Below, piece after piece: positions 63,185 through 64,000 of a DNA stretch of 64,000 nt. Source of the DNA: Bacillus sp. PAMC26568 (lineage in GTDB: Bacteria > Bacillota > Bacilli > Bacillales > Bacillaceae); contig NZ_CP060137.1 of the NCBI RefSeq assembly GCF_014235785.1, positions 1,116,001 through 1,180,000 of the forward strand. Direction: 5' to 3'. A model generated the notes under the pieces. The model saw only the letters and a program-made list of their open reading frames with translations, was not told where the DNA came from and made no database searches. Both the position numbers and the translations under genes were made by a program. Numbering within the stretch: the stretch's first letter is position 1; every line of letters begins with the position of its first letter.

Positions 63185-63699
63185 AGCGAATCCTTACTTT
63201 AACTGTCAATAATCGCTCAGGTGTCCTAAATCGGATTACCGGTTTATTTACAAAGCGGCATTACAATATTGAAAGCATTACAGTTGGGCATGCAGAAATT
63301 GAAGGAATATCGAGAATGACCTTTGTCATCCATGTTGAAGACGAAAAAGAAGTTGAACAGATCACAAAGCAGCTAAATAAACAGATTGATGTTTTAAAAG
63401 TTCAGGATATTACGAATCAATCGATTGTCGCAAGAGAGCTTGCTCTTATAAAAGTGATTGCAGCTCCAGCAACAAGAATAGAGATTCAAGGTGTGATTGA
63501 GCCATTCCGTGCAACGGTCATCGACGTCAGCAAAGACAGCATTGTCATTCAAGTGACAGGAGAATCGGAAAAAATTGAAGCAATCATCGACCTATTGAGA
63601 CCATACGGAATCAAAGAAATTGCGAGAACTGGAACAACTGCATTCCCAAGAGGCACACAGCGTGCTGCAAATGGTGCAAAAACATATTCAATCGTCTAA
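63181..63699 (+). CDS. ilvN: Acetolactate synthase small (regulatory) subunit
   Basis: Binds valine and stimulates or inhibits IlvB. The 172-residue protein begins with an ACT domain, [20 protein letters not shown], and has the second domain from about 80 ([20 protein letters not shown]). The start is GTG at 63181, overlapping the ilvB stop, so translation is coupled. The B. subtilis name is ilvH. Confidence 0.95.
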   Translation: MKRILTLTVNNRSGVLNRITGLFTKRHYNIESITVGHAEIEGISRMTFVIHVEDEKEVEQITKQLNKQIDVLKVQDITNQSIVARELALIKVIAAPATRIEIQGVIEPFRATVIDVSKDSIVIQVTGESEKIEAIIDLLRPYGIKEIARTGTTAFPRGTQRAANGAKTYSIV

Positions 63700-63713
63700 C
63701 TAATTGAAATTAA

Positions 63714-64000
<287 letters not shown>

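Overview
The window is a contiguous piece of a low-GC, Gram-positive, endospore-forming chromosome of the family Bacillaceae. The evidence is the near-unbroken gene order of the Bacillus subtilis phoPR-to-ilv region (phoP phoR, polA mutM ytaF coaE gapB speD nrdR dnaB dnaI ytxC thrS infC rpmI rplT ysdA ysdB ysdC sspI ysgA pheST rnhC zapA yshB polX mutS2 yshE lcfA fadR fadB etfBA trxA uvrC lysC yslB sdhCAB ysmA gerE ysmB racE gerM rph ysnA ysnB ilvBNC), sporulation genes (sspI, gerE, gerM, ytxC, ytaF), strong AGGAGG ribosome sites, TTG/GTG starts and T-box/L-box leaders. It is not B. subtilis itself: hflK-hflC lie between phoR and polA, a biotin cluster lies between pheT and rnhC, and ilvE precedes ilvB. 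I cannot name the genus with confidence.

Layout. 1-5650: phosphate two-component system and HflKC membrane complex, with two copies of a small non-coding mobile repeat. 5650-16200: DNA repair and replication (polA, mutM, nrdR, dnaB, dnaI), CoA synthesis, gluconeogenic gapB with a CcpN-like operator pair, and speD behind a structured leader. 16200-22430: a repeat-rich gap, ytxC, T-box-controlled thrS, and the L20-regulated infC-rpmI-rplT operon. 22430-30000: SigW-type ysdB, dUTPase, ysdC, sspI, an rRNA methylase gene, a 123-bp tandem repeat, and T-box-controlled pheST. 30000-33700: divergent bioA / bioY-bioD around a BirA-like operator, and rnhC. 33800-39860: zapA, yshB, polX, mutS2, yshE and a 27-codon membrane mini-gene. 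40000-45230: fatty-acid degradation (lcfA fadR fadB etfB etfA). 45390-49970: trxA, uvrC, L-box-controlled lysC, yslB. 50100-53440: succinate dehydrogenase. 53500-59210: ysmA, gerE, ysmB, racE, gerM, rph, rdgB, ysnB. 59332: one tRNA-Arg(UCU). 59950-64000: ilvE, then ilvB-ilvN-ilvC behind a leucine T-box; ilvC is cut by the window end.

Almost every gene is a conserved housekeeping or sporulation gene. I see no prophage, insertion-sequence transposase, CRISPR array, defence island or secondary-metabolite cluster. The less ordinary material is between genes: a family of non-autonomous transposable repeats with visible terminal inverted repeats and 7-8 bp target duplications, a 20-21 bp phased array, an unassigned structured speD leader, the mini membrane gene at 39775, and several readable regulatory sites (CcpN, SigW, FadR, SigK, BirA and cre type). 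Regulator assignments rest on matching remembered consensus sequences by eye and are predictions.
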